A stretch of 12,003 nt of DNA. Origin: Zelonia costaricensis (Eukaryota > Euglenozoa > Kinetoplastea > Trypanosomatida > Trypanosomatidae). Both the position numbers and the translations under genes were made by a program. Positions within the stretch are counted from its first letter, which is position 1. Every line of letters begins with the position of its first letter. The notes beneath the pieces are model-generated. The model made no database searches, was not told the origin of the DNA, and worked only from the letters and a program-made list of their open reading frames with translations. Below are positions 1 to 7,500 of this stretch, piece by piece. The stretch spans positions 1 through 12,003 of the forward strand of contig JASAOO010002870.1 of NCBI GenBank assembly GCA_030849075.1. Direction: 5' to 3'.

Positions 1-2
1 AG

Positions 3-20
3 CTGAAAAGGGCGAAAGAA
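3..20 (-). promoter_or_regulatory. Candidate spliced-leader acceptor for the next gene to the left
   Basis: On the minus strand, positions 20 down to 3 read as a pyrimidine-rich run (CTTTCGCCCTTTTCAG) ending in an AG at 4-3. That matches the trypanosomatid acceptor pattern of a polypyrimidine tract followed by the first AG. Its gene would start beyond position 1. Alternatives upstream are the AG at 60-59, preceded by the long tract at about 85-170, and the AG at 418-417. Confidence 0.4.
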
Positions 21-416
21 GTTGTGGGAGTGGCGGACGTTGATGCTGCTGCTTATCTCTGCGGGTCGCCACACACGCGTGGGTGCGCACGAGAGGGGGG
101 TGAGGGGCAGAAAGTGGAGAGAGTGGGGCGTGGGGGGGGGGGCGTGGGGGGTGCACAAGGCGAAGCAGTGACGTGTCCAAGACGGCGGTTGCGCGTCGCG
201 GTCGGGTGTCGGACGGCGAAGAGAAAACGCGAAGAGAGGGAAAAGGTGCAGTGAAAGTGAAGCGTGCGACGACACTGTCAAGGGCATCACTGCGCCGGAC
301 GACGCAAGCCGTGTGCGGTAAGGTCTGGGCATGGGGGAAGGGTTGCGTCCCTGGCGAGCGCTGCAATGCTGCGAACTCGAGGCCATACCGCGGCAGGCGT
401 GGGCTGGGCTGCACTG

Positions 417-452
417 CTGGGGGCGGTGGAAGAAAAAAAAAAGAAGCGAGAA
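417..452 (-). promoter_or_regulatory. Strong polypyrimidine tract plus AG (candidate trans-splice or poly(A)-directing site)
   Basis: The plus strand has an almost unbroken purine run (GAAGAAAAAAAAAAGAAG, about 430-447). On the minus strand it is a T-rich tract followed, after CACCGCCCCC, by the first AG at 418-417. By pattern alone this is one of the best acceptors in the window, yet no convincing reading frame follows before position 1. It may be an alternative acceptor giving a long 5' UTR to the gene off the left edge, or the tract that positions poly(A) addition for the ankyrin gene. Confidence 0.4.
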
Positions 453-715
453 CCGCCGCACTCCCCTTCAGGTGCACACAAGTGTCTGCTGTGTTCTGTT
501 TGCGCGCTTTTGTTGTTGCTTTCTGCTTCAGAGTTAACACACCGCCGCGCGGCTCCTGTGACGGGTGTGGTGAGACGGGGATGGTCAAGTCGGCCCTAAC
601 TGCACGCACGCAGGCACGTCCATCGCACGTCCCGCACTGATCGCCCTCTGCGGCGAGCTTGACGCACCGTACTCTCAAGCAGTACGGCACGCGGCACGGC
701 CGCCCTGGGGGCGCG

Positions 716-1990
716 CTACGCCTTTGCGCCGCGCGTTGCCCCTGCGTTGTACGTCGCCCGCTTCTGCTCCTCCTCGGCGGCTTGCTTCTTGGCCAGTGCG
801 ATGAAGTCGACGCCGGGGCTCCACTCAGTGTTGAGGCGGTCACGCGACCAGCGCAGCAGCATGTCGTCGACGCAGCCGCAGTACCCCACCGGGCGGCCCG
901 AGCGGCAGCGGCAGGGCTCGACCTTCACGTCCTCGTCCGGCGTCGCTGCGTCCGTGCCGGAGCTGGCGGCGGCTGTAGTGTCCTTCTTTACGTCAGCCTC
1001 GGCGGCTCTGCCCTCCGCCTCCGGGGTGGACCAGCGTTTGGCGGACTCCAGGAAGTAGCTGGGCGGCGGGCACGGCGGCGGGTCCTGCAGTGCCAGCATC
1101 GGCATCGCGTACGCCGCGTAGGACGTGCCTACACAGCTGTCGGCGGGCAGGATGCCGAAGCCGTCCGGCACGTAGAGCGGGGCTCCTTTGGCAAGCAGCC
1201 ACTGCACCGTGTCCGCGCTTTCCACCGCCATGGCGGCGTGCAGCGGGGTGCGCCCCCAGCGATCGTAGACGTGGACGCTGCCGCCGCAGCCGCACAGCAG
1301 CTCGAGCACCTCCACCTGCTCGGCCAGCACGGCCATGAAGACGGGGCTGTAGCCGTGGAACATGTCGCCGGGCGCAGGGGACTCGTCGCGGAGGAAGGAC
1401 ATGTTGTTTGGGTTGGCGCCGGCCTTGAGGCACTTGGCGCACAGCTCCTTGTGCCCTGTGATGACGGAGAGCAGCAGGTACGTGGCCCCTTCGCGCGAGC
1501 CGGTGAGGACGCCGTTGCGCAGCTCGGGGCAGCGCTGGTCGAAGAAGGCGCTCACAAACGGCAGCGCCACCGAAATCTCACGCGCGCCCTTGGCGCCACC
1601 GCCGCTCTTCTTCGCGTCCTCGCCGCTCAGGAGCTTTTCAAAGGACTTGAGGACGTTCTCCTCCTGCGCTGCGGTGAGCTGCACGCGGTGCTTGCTGCGC
1701 CGGATGCCATCGAAGGCGCTGAACGGGATCGGCACGGACATGGAAAAGCTGCGTATGTGCCGGCGGTCGCCGTAGTCGTAGGAGAAGGGGTCGAGCACCA
1801 TGCCGCCCTTGTCGATCCCCTTTGCCAGCCGCTCCAAAAGCTCTGGCGTGAAGTTGAGCTCACCGGTGGTGGCAGCGCTCTGGGAAAGGTACAGCGCCGT
1901 GGCGGTGTCGTCGTCCAGCGCGCTCAAGCCGCTCCGCTTCTGCAGGGCCTGGTAGACAGCCAGTGTCTGCGCGTTGTACTTGCGCGACAT
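716..1990 (-). CDS. Ankyrin-repeat protein with a C-terminal CxC-x8-CxC cysteine cluster
   Basis: This encodes 424 aa, starting at the ATG at 1990-1988 and ending in TAG at 718-716. The frame is open nine bases further up to a GTG, but ATG is the expected start in this lineage. Three ankyrin-like repeats are visible at about residues 165-197 (ending AGANPNN), 212-243 and 245-275, the last with the canonical GRTPLHAA core. Ankyrin repeats are protein-binding scaffolds and predict no enzymatic activity. The N-terminal 150 residues match no family I recognise. After the repeats comes an acidic/Ala-rich linker (about 320-357), then Cys360, Cys362, Cys371 and Cys373 in a CxC-x8-CxC arrangement that could bind a metal, and a charged tail (400-424). 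I see no signal peptide or membrane segment, so it is probably cytosolic. The ankyrin assignment is firm; the partner and pathway are unknown. Confidence 0.88.
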   Translation of the reverse strand: MSRKYNAQTLAVYQALQKRSGLSALDDDTATALYLSQSAATTGELNFTPELLERLAKGIDKGGMVLDPFSYDYGDRRHIRSFSMSVPIPFSAFDGIRRSKHRVQLTAAQEENVLKSFEKLLSGEDAKKSGGGAKGAREISVALPFVSAFFDQRCPELRNGVLTGSREGATYLLLSVITGHKELCAKCLKAGANPNNMSFLRDESPAPGDMFHGYSPVFMAVLAEQVEVLELLCGCGGSVHVYDRWGRTPLHAAMAVESADTVQWLLAKGAPLYVPDGFGILPADSCVGTSYAAYAMPMLALQDPPPCPPPSYFLESAKRWSTPEAEGRAAEADVKKDTTAAASSGTDAATPDEDVKVEPCRCRSGRPVGYCGCVDDMLLRWSRDRLNTEWSPGVDFIALAKKQAAEEEQKRATYNAGATRGAKA

Positions 1991-2022
1991 TACCTGCACT
2001 CAACCAAAGAGAGAAGGTCGGC

Positions 2023-2042
2023 GTGTGTGTGTGTGTGTGTGT
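2023..2042. repeat. (GT)10 dinucleotide repeat
   Basis: This is an uninterrupted GT run on the plus strand, hence (CA)n in the transcript. It lies about 33 bases upstream of the ankyrin gene's ATG, probably inside its 5' UTR. Such runs are common in Leishmania intergenic DNA and vary in length between strains. Confidence 0.9.
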
Positions 2043-2058
2043 ATGGAGGGGGGGGTTG

Positions 2059-2160
2059 CTTGGAGCGGTGTGGGGGACGGCGGTGAGGGGCAGAGAGGGA
2101 CACACATCAGCCAAGTCGGATGGGGGGAGGGGGGCACGGAGAGAAGGGGGGGGGGGGAGG
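2059..2160 (-). promoter_or_regulatory. Candidate spliced-leader acceptor of the ankyrin gene
   Basis: Positions 2061-2160 of the plus strand are almost all purine, with G runs at 2122-2134 and 2146-2157, and contain no CT dinucleotide. On the minus strand this is a long polypyrimidine-rich tract whose first downstream AG is at 2060-2059. Splicing there would leave a 5' UTR of about 68 nt containing the (CA)n run. Weaker AGs at 2000-1999 and 1995-1994 follow a short CTTCTCTCTTT tract but would leave only 8 or 3 nt before the ATG. Confidence 0.45.
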
Positions 2161-2448
2161 ACGCAGTAAGAGCGAGTCAGGATGGGACGAGCGGCAGCGG
2201 CGTGGTCACGGTGCGGCTGGTGATGTCCCCCACCACACCCGCCACCACCGCCCGGAGGCCATCACGACGCTTACAGCGGCAAGGCGGTGGCGGAGACGCG
2301 CACGTCGTCCACAAACCCCGACTCGCTGCCCACGTCCGCAACGCCGCGTGGGGGCGGTGCGGCTGCACGCCGAGCGGCGCCGCTTTGCCATTCGATGTCC
2401 ACGTGCTTGCTCACGAGGGACGGCGAGTGTCCTGAAAGCGGGTGCTCC

Positions 2449-2507
2449 ACATACACACACACATACACATACACACACATGCATACACACACACACACGT
2501 ACACACG
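2449..2507. repeat. (CA)n-rich imperfect dinucleotide tract
   Basis: The plus strand reads as CA repeats broken by AT and GT steps, so the transcript carries a UG-rich tract. It lies in the probable 3' UTR of the FAM13A-like gene. UG-rich 3' UTR elements can bind regulatory proteins in trypanosomatids; a role here is only a possibility. Confidence 0.85.
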
Positions 2508-2793
2508 AGACGGTGTTCGCCCAGGCACCAGAGACCGGCACTGGTGTACAGTAAGGGGGGGGATTAGTTCTAGGCAGCGGAAGCAAGATGGAGAAGGAGC
2601 GGGGTGAAGTGAAGGAAGAGAAGCGTACGAGCGAGGACATGCACGACGAGGTCGTCAGCAGCGCGAAGAGTTGGGGGAGAGAGGGGGAGGGGAGGGACAC
2701 GCAAGCAAGCAGTGAGGGAGGGGGTGCAGAGGGGGGCGCACGGCCCAGTCGGCGCGTCACGCGACAAGTATCTGACCAGCGCGGCGCGCCTCG

Positions 2794-3798
2794 TCACTTC
2801 TTCTGCGAGCGCCGCGTGAGCTCGTTCTTCAGCTCGCCGTAGCGGTGGTACTCGGCGGTGAAGCCGTGCCGGTCGTGGCGACCGGGCCGCACGCCGTTGT
2901 ACTTCTCGAAGTCGCTCTCGAAGCGGTGCAAAACCTGCTTGAGTCTGCGCTTCTCGGTCTGCAGCACATCCTCTGACATGGCCGTCACCTCCTCCGTGCC
3001 CAGCGGCACCCGCTCAATGCGCTGCATCCAGTCCGCTCCGCCTCCACCGCCGCCTGAGGCCGGCGCCGCAGCCGCAGCGGTCGCAGACGACGCGCGCCCC
3101 TCCGCGCCGCCAGCAGCAGCAGCCGAAGCTCGTCCAGCGCCCGTGGTCCCGTCCTTGGCCACCGACGCGCTCGGGCGAGTGCTGTCGGAGCGGCCCCCGC
3201 CAACGGTTGAAGTCGGCGCGGAGACGGTGACGGCGGCGGCGGCGGCGGCAGTGGCGACGCTCTGCGACACGTCGCGGCCGCCAGCGACGAGGGAGGGCTC
3301 GGTGGTGTTCGGGTTGGAGGCGGCGTTCGACTCGACGCCCAGCACCTTCATCTTGGTGGCGCGGTAGAGCTCGTAGATGGAGCGCAGCGAGGCCTTCTGA
3401 TCGGGGTAGACGTCGGTCTGCCCGGTGGCATCCCGCACCGTTGCCTCCCATTCGTGAATGCGCTGCTTCATGTCCTTCTTGAACTGCTTGCTCTGCTCGC
3501 TCGTCATGCGCGAGATCGAGGTCGGGAAGTTCGGGTCGCCAGACTCCTTTGCGAGCTGCAGCGAGGCTGCCTCGCCACGGTACTCTGCTAGCAGCTGCGA
3601 GCCGAGGAAGTCCGGCGACGGGGCGCGCGCGCCGTACGTCTGCTCAACACGCTTCCGCTGCTCGTGCTGCATCGTGTTGACGCTGTCGACCGAGGTCTTG
3701 GGGTAGACCCGGAAGTCCTCGCTGACGGTGTGCGTCTGCGCAAAGCTCACATCATCGACCACCTGCGACACGATCTGCGCGATGGGGTCGGCGACCAT
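2794..3798 (-). CDS. Protein with two diverged FAM13A-like helical motifs
   Basis: This encodes 334 aa, with ATG at 3798-3796 and TGA at 2796-2794. The C-terminus (about 280-328) resembles the C-terminal domain of FAM13 proteins: a basic amphipathic helix, an FE/NG turn, an R-x-x-R-H-D-R stretch, then Y-x-x-Y-x-x-x-K. A second, unadvertised copy lies at about 107-152. The two align with one gap and share K107/K283, K111/K287, Q112/Q288, H115/H291, E118/E294, G126/G302, D133/D309, Y142/Y317, Y145/Y320 and K149/K324. Between them, about 155-255 is a low-complexity Ala/Gly/Ser/Thr linker. Residues 1-100 are acidic to neutral and unrecognised. I see no signal peptide or membrane helix. In animals the FAM13 C-terminal region is poorly understood; FAM13A also has a RhoGAP domain, which is absent here. 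The function is unknown; a scaffold or coiled-coil role is plausible. Confidence 0.85.
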   Translation of the reverse strand: MVADPIAQIVSQVVDDVSFAQTHTVSEDFRVYPKTSVDSVNTMQHEQRKRVEQTYGARAPSPDFLGSQLLAEYRGEAASLQLAKESGDPNFPTSISRMTSEQSKQFKKDMKQRIHEWEATVRDATGQTDVYPDQKASLRSIYELYRATKMKVLGVESNAASNPNTTEPSLVAGGRDVSQSVATAAAAAAVTVSAPTSTVGGGRSDSTRPSASVAKDGTTGAGRASAAAAGGAEGRASSATAAAAAPASGGGGGGADWMQRIERVPLGTEEVTAMSEDVLQTEKRRLKQVLHRFESDFEKYNGVRPGRHDRHGFTAEYHRYGELKNELTRRSQKK

Positions 3799-4520
3799 GC
3801 TGAGCCGCTGTTGTGGCGACGGACGCGAAAGACTACAAAAAAAAAAAGGGAGGAGAAGTGGGAGAAGTCCGCGCTGCGTGCTCGTGGGTTAGAGAGCAAG
3901 CGGGACGCCGGGAGACGCGCAGCGGTGCCGCACTGCGGTTTGTAGCTGTTCTTTTGCCCAGAAGGATGAGTGCCACACGCCCGCACACACGCGCGTGGAA
4001 GACAAGCGGTACTTCCGATAATGAGACGGGAAAAGAGCCGAGGCTGCTGTGAGTCGGTGTTGAGTCCATCGATTGATGTGCGTGGCAGCGGCGCGGAGAG
4101 GCAACAGGATGGACAGGCGAGGTGAAGGAGCGCAGGGATTTTCTCGTCAATGGGGCGCATGCGAGAAGGCGAAGTCTACCGTCGCGACGATGCGCTGCTC
4201 ACCGCTTGCGCCCGAGTGTGGTGCCGAGGCGGCGCCGCTCAGCACTCGTGTTGACGTCTTCGGCGCACAGGGCGCTCAGGAGAGCGAGAGATGCTCGTGC
4301 AGTGTCACCCTTGAACTGTGAGAGGAGGGGGGTATGTGAAGGGGAGAATGCCAACCGAGAAACGAATACGTAAACACGACCGAGGCGGGGGAGGGAGAGG
4401 GGCGCACAGGAACACACACACCGCCGCCGCCACCTTCCCCACACGAGCCCACCACTCCGCAACACCAGCCCACCGCAAGCAAGCAGCGAGGCCCGCGGTC
4501 TGGCGCGTACGCGGACGCCC
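3799..4520. other. Intergenic region: 5' UTR of the FAM13A-like gene and 3' UTR of the trifunctional-enzyme-like gene
   Basis: No credible gene is present. The open frames are short, overlap on both strands and are Arg/Ser/Ala-rich. The left end carries the acceptor of the FAM13A-like gene. The rest (about 3870-4520) is unremarkable GC-rich sequence with purine-rich patches at 4321-4400 that are polypyrimidine in the transcript. I cannot tell by eye whether it contains a degenerate SIDER-type retroposon, which is common in Leishmania 3' UTRs. Confidence 0.55.
3833..3868 (-). promoter_or_regulatory. Spliced-leader acceptor of the FAM13A-like gene
   Basis: The plus strand carries an A11 run followed by GGGAGGAGAAGTGGGAGAAG. 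On the transcribed strand this is a near-perfect polypyrimidine tract ending TTTTTTTTTTTGTAG, with the AG at 3834-3833. The spliced mRNA would start near 3832 and have a 5' UTR of about 34 nt. This is the clearest acceptor in the window and supports both the minus-strand reading and the chosen ATG. Confidence 0.65.
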
Positions 4521-7500
4521 TCACAAGAGGCCGCTTGTCGCAAGGTTGGCAAAGCGCACCTTTCGCTCCACCATGCGCAACAGGAGCGGGTGCGGGGAAA
4601 GGTGCGGGGCGGCGCCGGAGACGGCCAGGTCGGCCATGCGCGCCACCAGCCGCGGCAGCCCCTCCTCCCCGAGCTGGTCCACCTGGTACAGCACTCCGCC
4701 CGTCTCCTCGCGCCAGCCTAGCGCGCTCATCGACAGCAGGTCGATGTCATCCACGTGCTGCACCTCACCACGCACCAGCAGGTCACACGCCGCGTTCACC
4801 ACCGCCGCACGGAGTCGGTCGCTGATGAGCGCCGGTGTTGCGTGGCGGCGCACAAACGCGCCGAGCACCGCCTCGCGCAGGAGGGCGGGAGCGGCGCTGC
4901 CAGGGGCCGTGGGAGCAACGGCCGGGCCGTAGAAGCCGCCGCGGATGCCGCGAGCGCCAAGCAGCCCCTCGCGTGCCATTGACCGCGTGCATGACTCCAG
5001 CAGCGCAACCGGTGCAGGCGCCAGCGCTGCCGACGCTGCCGTGGTGCGGAGGCGCTCCTCGGCGGCCATGCCTGCGATGGCGGTGGTGCCGTAGGCGTCG
5101 GCCAGCTGGAAGGGCCCGAGGCGGAGGCGGAGCTGTGACGTGGCCGCCGCCTCGATTTCGCCCGCTGCCGGCAGCGTCTGCGCCAGCGCGACGGCCTCGC
5201 CGAGCAGGGCGAGCAGTAGTCGCTGGGGAGCCGCACCGGCGGCGACCACGTGCGGCGTGCGGCGCTGCTGGACGTAGGTGAGGGCCGCCACGAGCGTGTC
5301 CTGCTGCAGGTCGGTTGGCCACTGCGGCGTGGCGAAGAGACGCACCTGCTGAGCGGAGGCGCGCCCCACCTCGCAGAAGGCCGCAGCTGGCGACACGACG
5401 GCGGCGCAGGGCACGCGCGCCAGCACCGACTGCGCCGCTGCCGCCTCGCCGACAAGGACGAGGTTGAGGTAGGGCAGGCGCGCCTGCTGCACCGCGGTGC
5501 GCACGAGGTGGGCCTCGACCAGGTCGAGCGTGTCCATCACCGCGGCGTCGGAGCAGTCGAGCAGCACCGCCGCGCCGGCCGACTCGGGGGTGGCAGCGAG
5601 CGTGCGCATCTTCTCCGCCCACAACGCGCGCTGGGAGTGCGGGAAGGCAAGGAAGCGGTGGTGCGGCAGCGGGGGCAGTGGGCGGCGCATTGCGCCGGCG
5701 TAGGTTCGCACCGCGTGGGCGGCACCGCGGCACGGTGGCGTGGCGAGGAGTGGCCGCAGGTCGGCGGCGCTGTCCGACTCCGCTGCATCAGCAGGGTGGT
5801 CGGGGGGCCGCGGAGGTGGGGTGTTCCGGCACAGCGCCTCCACAGCGTAGTCATACCAGCCGTCCGCCATCTCGGCCGTGAGGTCGCCGCCGAGCTCGCG
5901 GCGGTGCCGTGCCTCGCTGAACTCGCTGCTCCACAGAAGCGTCTCCATGACCCACCGTCGCTGGTCCGCCGTCTGGCACACCCGCCTCAGCGCAAAGTCC
6001 TCCAGCTTGCGTGCCCACTGCCGCGTGGCGCCCGTCGTGGCGCCGGCCTCTGATCGCGAGCCGCGCAGCGCGTCGGCGCCAGAGTTGACGAGGTGCAGCA
6101 GGCCGACGTCCGCAAGGCTGGCCGCGTCGTACGTGTGCAGTGCCGGTACCCACTTCACCGTGTGGAGGGAGCCGCAGAGCCTCTGCAGGGCCACCAGCGT
6201 CGCTGTCGACGGGAAGAGGCCGACGCGGCACGATGGGAAGCCGACGGCAGTCACTGAGTGAGTCGGCAGCAGGGACGCGGTCGCAGCGCCGTCCAGCTCG
6301 CGTGTGCGCGTGGCCGAGAGCGGCAATGTGAGGCGACGCTCGCCGCACGCAAAGAACACCTCTGCCCCAAAGTCCAAGACGGCGCCGCTGCCCGCCACCG
6401 CCACAAACCGTGCGCGCCTCGCCAGACGGGCGGTCAGGGCGTGGAAGCGCCCGACCACGGCCTCCTTCGCCGCCGCGTAGGCCTGGCGCTGGGCGAGCGG
6501 CAGCGCGGCGGGGCTCGCGGCGGCGCTGAAGAAGGCGCAGTGCGGCAGTGCACTCCACGTCACGACAATCGCCGGAGCCGCGGCCGCTTCAGCACCGGCC
6601 TCGGCGGCATCGAGCTCGGCCAGCACGGCGGTGCAGCGCGCCTCCACCGCGTCGAGGGCCTCTGCGACGGCCCGCACGCAGGCCATGGCGCTCGCGGGCG
6701 GATGTCGCATTTGCACAGCGATGGTGTGCCGCTGCGAGGTGGCCGACCACGACACGCCAACGCACGACCCCGCAGCAGCCTCCTCCTCGTCGCACGCTGT
6801 CCCCTCCGCGTGGTCGCCGCGGCCAGCGGTGCCACGAGCCAGCACGTCCCGCGGCAGCCGCTCCACCGGCGGGCCCTCGAAGGCGTGTGGCGGAATGGAC
6901 GACGCCGGCGGCGTGGTGGCGGTGGGCTCGATTGCCGGCTCTGCTGGAAGTTCACCGGCCGCCGCGTCCGCGGTGCCACCGCTGCCGCCCAGCTCGGCTG
7001 GGATCTCGTGCTGGTCGATGCTCGCGGCGAAAGCGGGCGGCATCGGCTGCAGCTTCTCTTTCCGAACCATCGAGGCCCAGTCCCCAGGAGCGTCACCAGC
7101 AGCACCGTCCGCCGTCTTCGCCGACCCAGCCTCCGCTTCGGCCGCCGTGTCCTCCAGCACATGCAGCTCGAGCTGCTCGGCGCGGGGAGCGGGCGGCACC
7201 CTCAAGGGGTGAGCCGCTTTCGCCTGCCTCACCGCCGCGTCGACGCGGGTGGACAGCGAAGGGCGAAGGGCCTCGAACAAGTCGCCAGCCTCCGCCGCGG
7301 CGCCGCGGGTGGAGGGTGGGGCGATGTCGGTGTGCGCCGCCGACGCCAGAGGCGGCGGCGGTGGCGGCGGAGCAGCGGATGGAGAGGGGGCCGGTGGAGG
7401 CGGTGGCGGCGGCGGCGCTGGAGCTGCCGGGGCTGTGGGTGCACGCGGCACCTGGCGAGGCCGAGCGCTTGGGTCCGCCGTTGCCTCGGCCGGAGGCGCA

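Larger units (their letters stand above)
1..715. other. Non-coding flank: 3' UTR of the ankyrin gene and signals for a gene off the left edge
   Basis: I see no credible gene here; the open frames are short, overlap one another and have low-complexity composition. Read on the minus strand, this is the 3' flank of the ankyrin-repeat gene followed by the region that should carry the trans-splice acceptor of the next gene to the left. Purine-rich stretches on the plus strand (about 85-170, 212-260 and 427-452) are polypyrimidine on the transcribed strand. A G-rich stretch lies at 124-151. Polyadenylation in trypanosomatids is coupled to downstream trans-splicing and has no consensus, so I cannot place the poly(A) site. 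Confidence 0.6.
1991..2793. other. Intergenic region: 5' UTR of the ankyrin gene and 3' UTR of the FAM13A-like gene
   Basis: There is no credible gene here. The longest minus-strand open frame (2206-2760) is rich in Pro, Ser and Arg, contains a Val/Cys run that is simply the translated (CA)n repeat, and resembles no family. The stretch contains two dinucleotide-repeat tracts, G-rich runs at 2122-2160 and long purine stretches (2580-2740) that are polypyrimidine on the transcribed strand. Confidence 0.6.

Noticed and set aside
659..2086. 475-aa plus-strand open frame opposite the ankyrin gene
   Set aside because: It is Arg/His/Val-biased without recognisable motifs, while the minus strand carries clear ankyrin repeats.
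2206..2760. 184-aa minus-strand open frame between two genes
   Set aside because: Right strand, but it is Ser/Pro/Arg low complexity with a Val/Cys run from the dinucleotide tract, and resembles no family. It is more likely 3' UTR.
3225..3255. GGC-repeat microsatellite inside the FAM13A-like gene
   Set aside because: It encodes only the poly-Ala part of the linker and is ordinary low-complexity sequence in GC-rich DNA.
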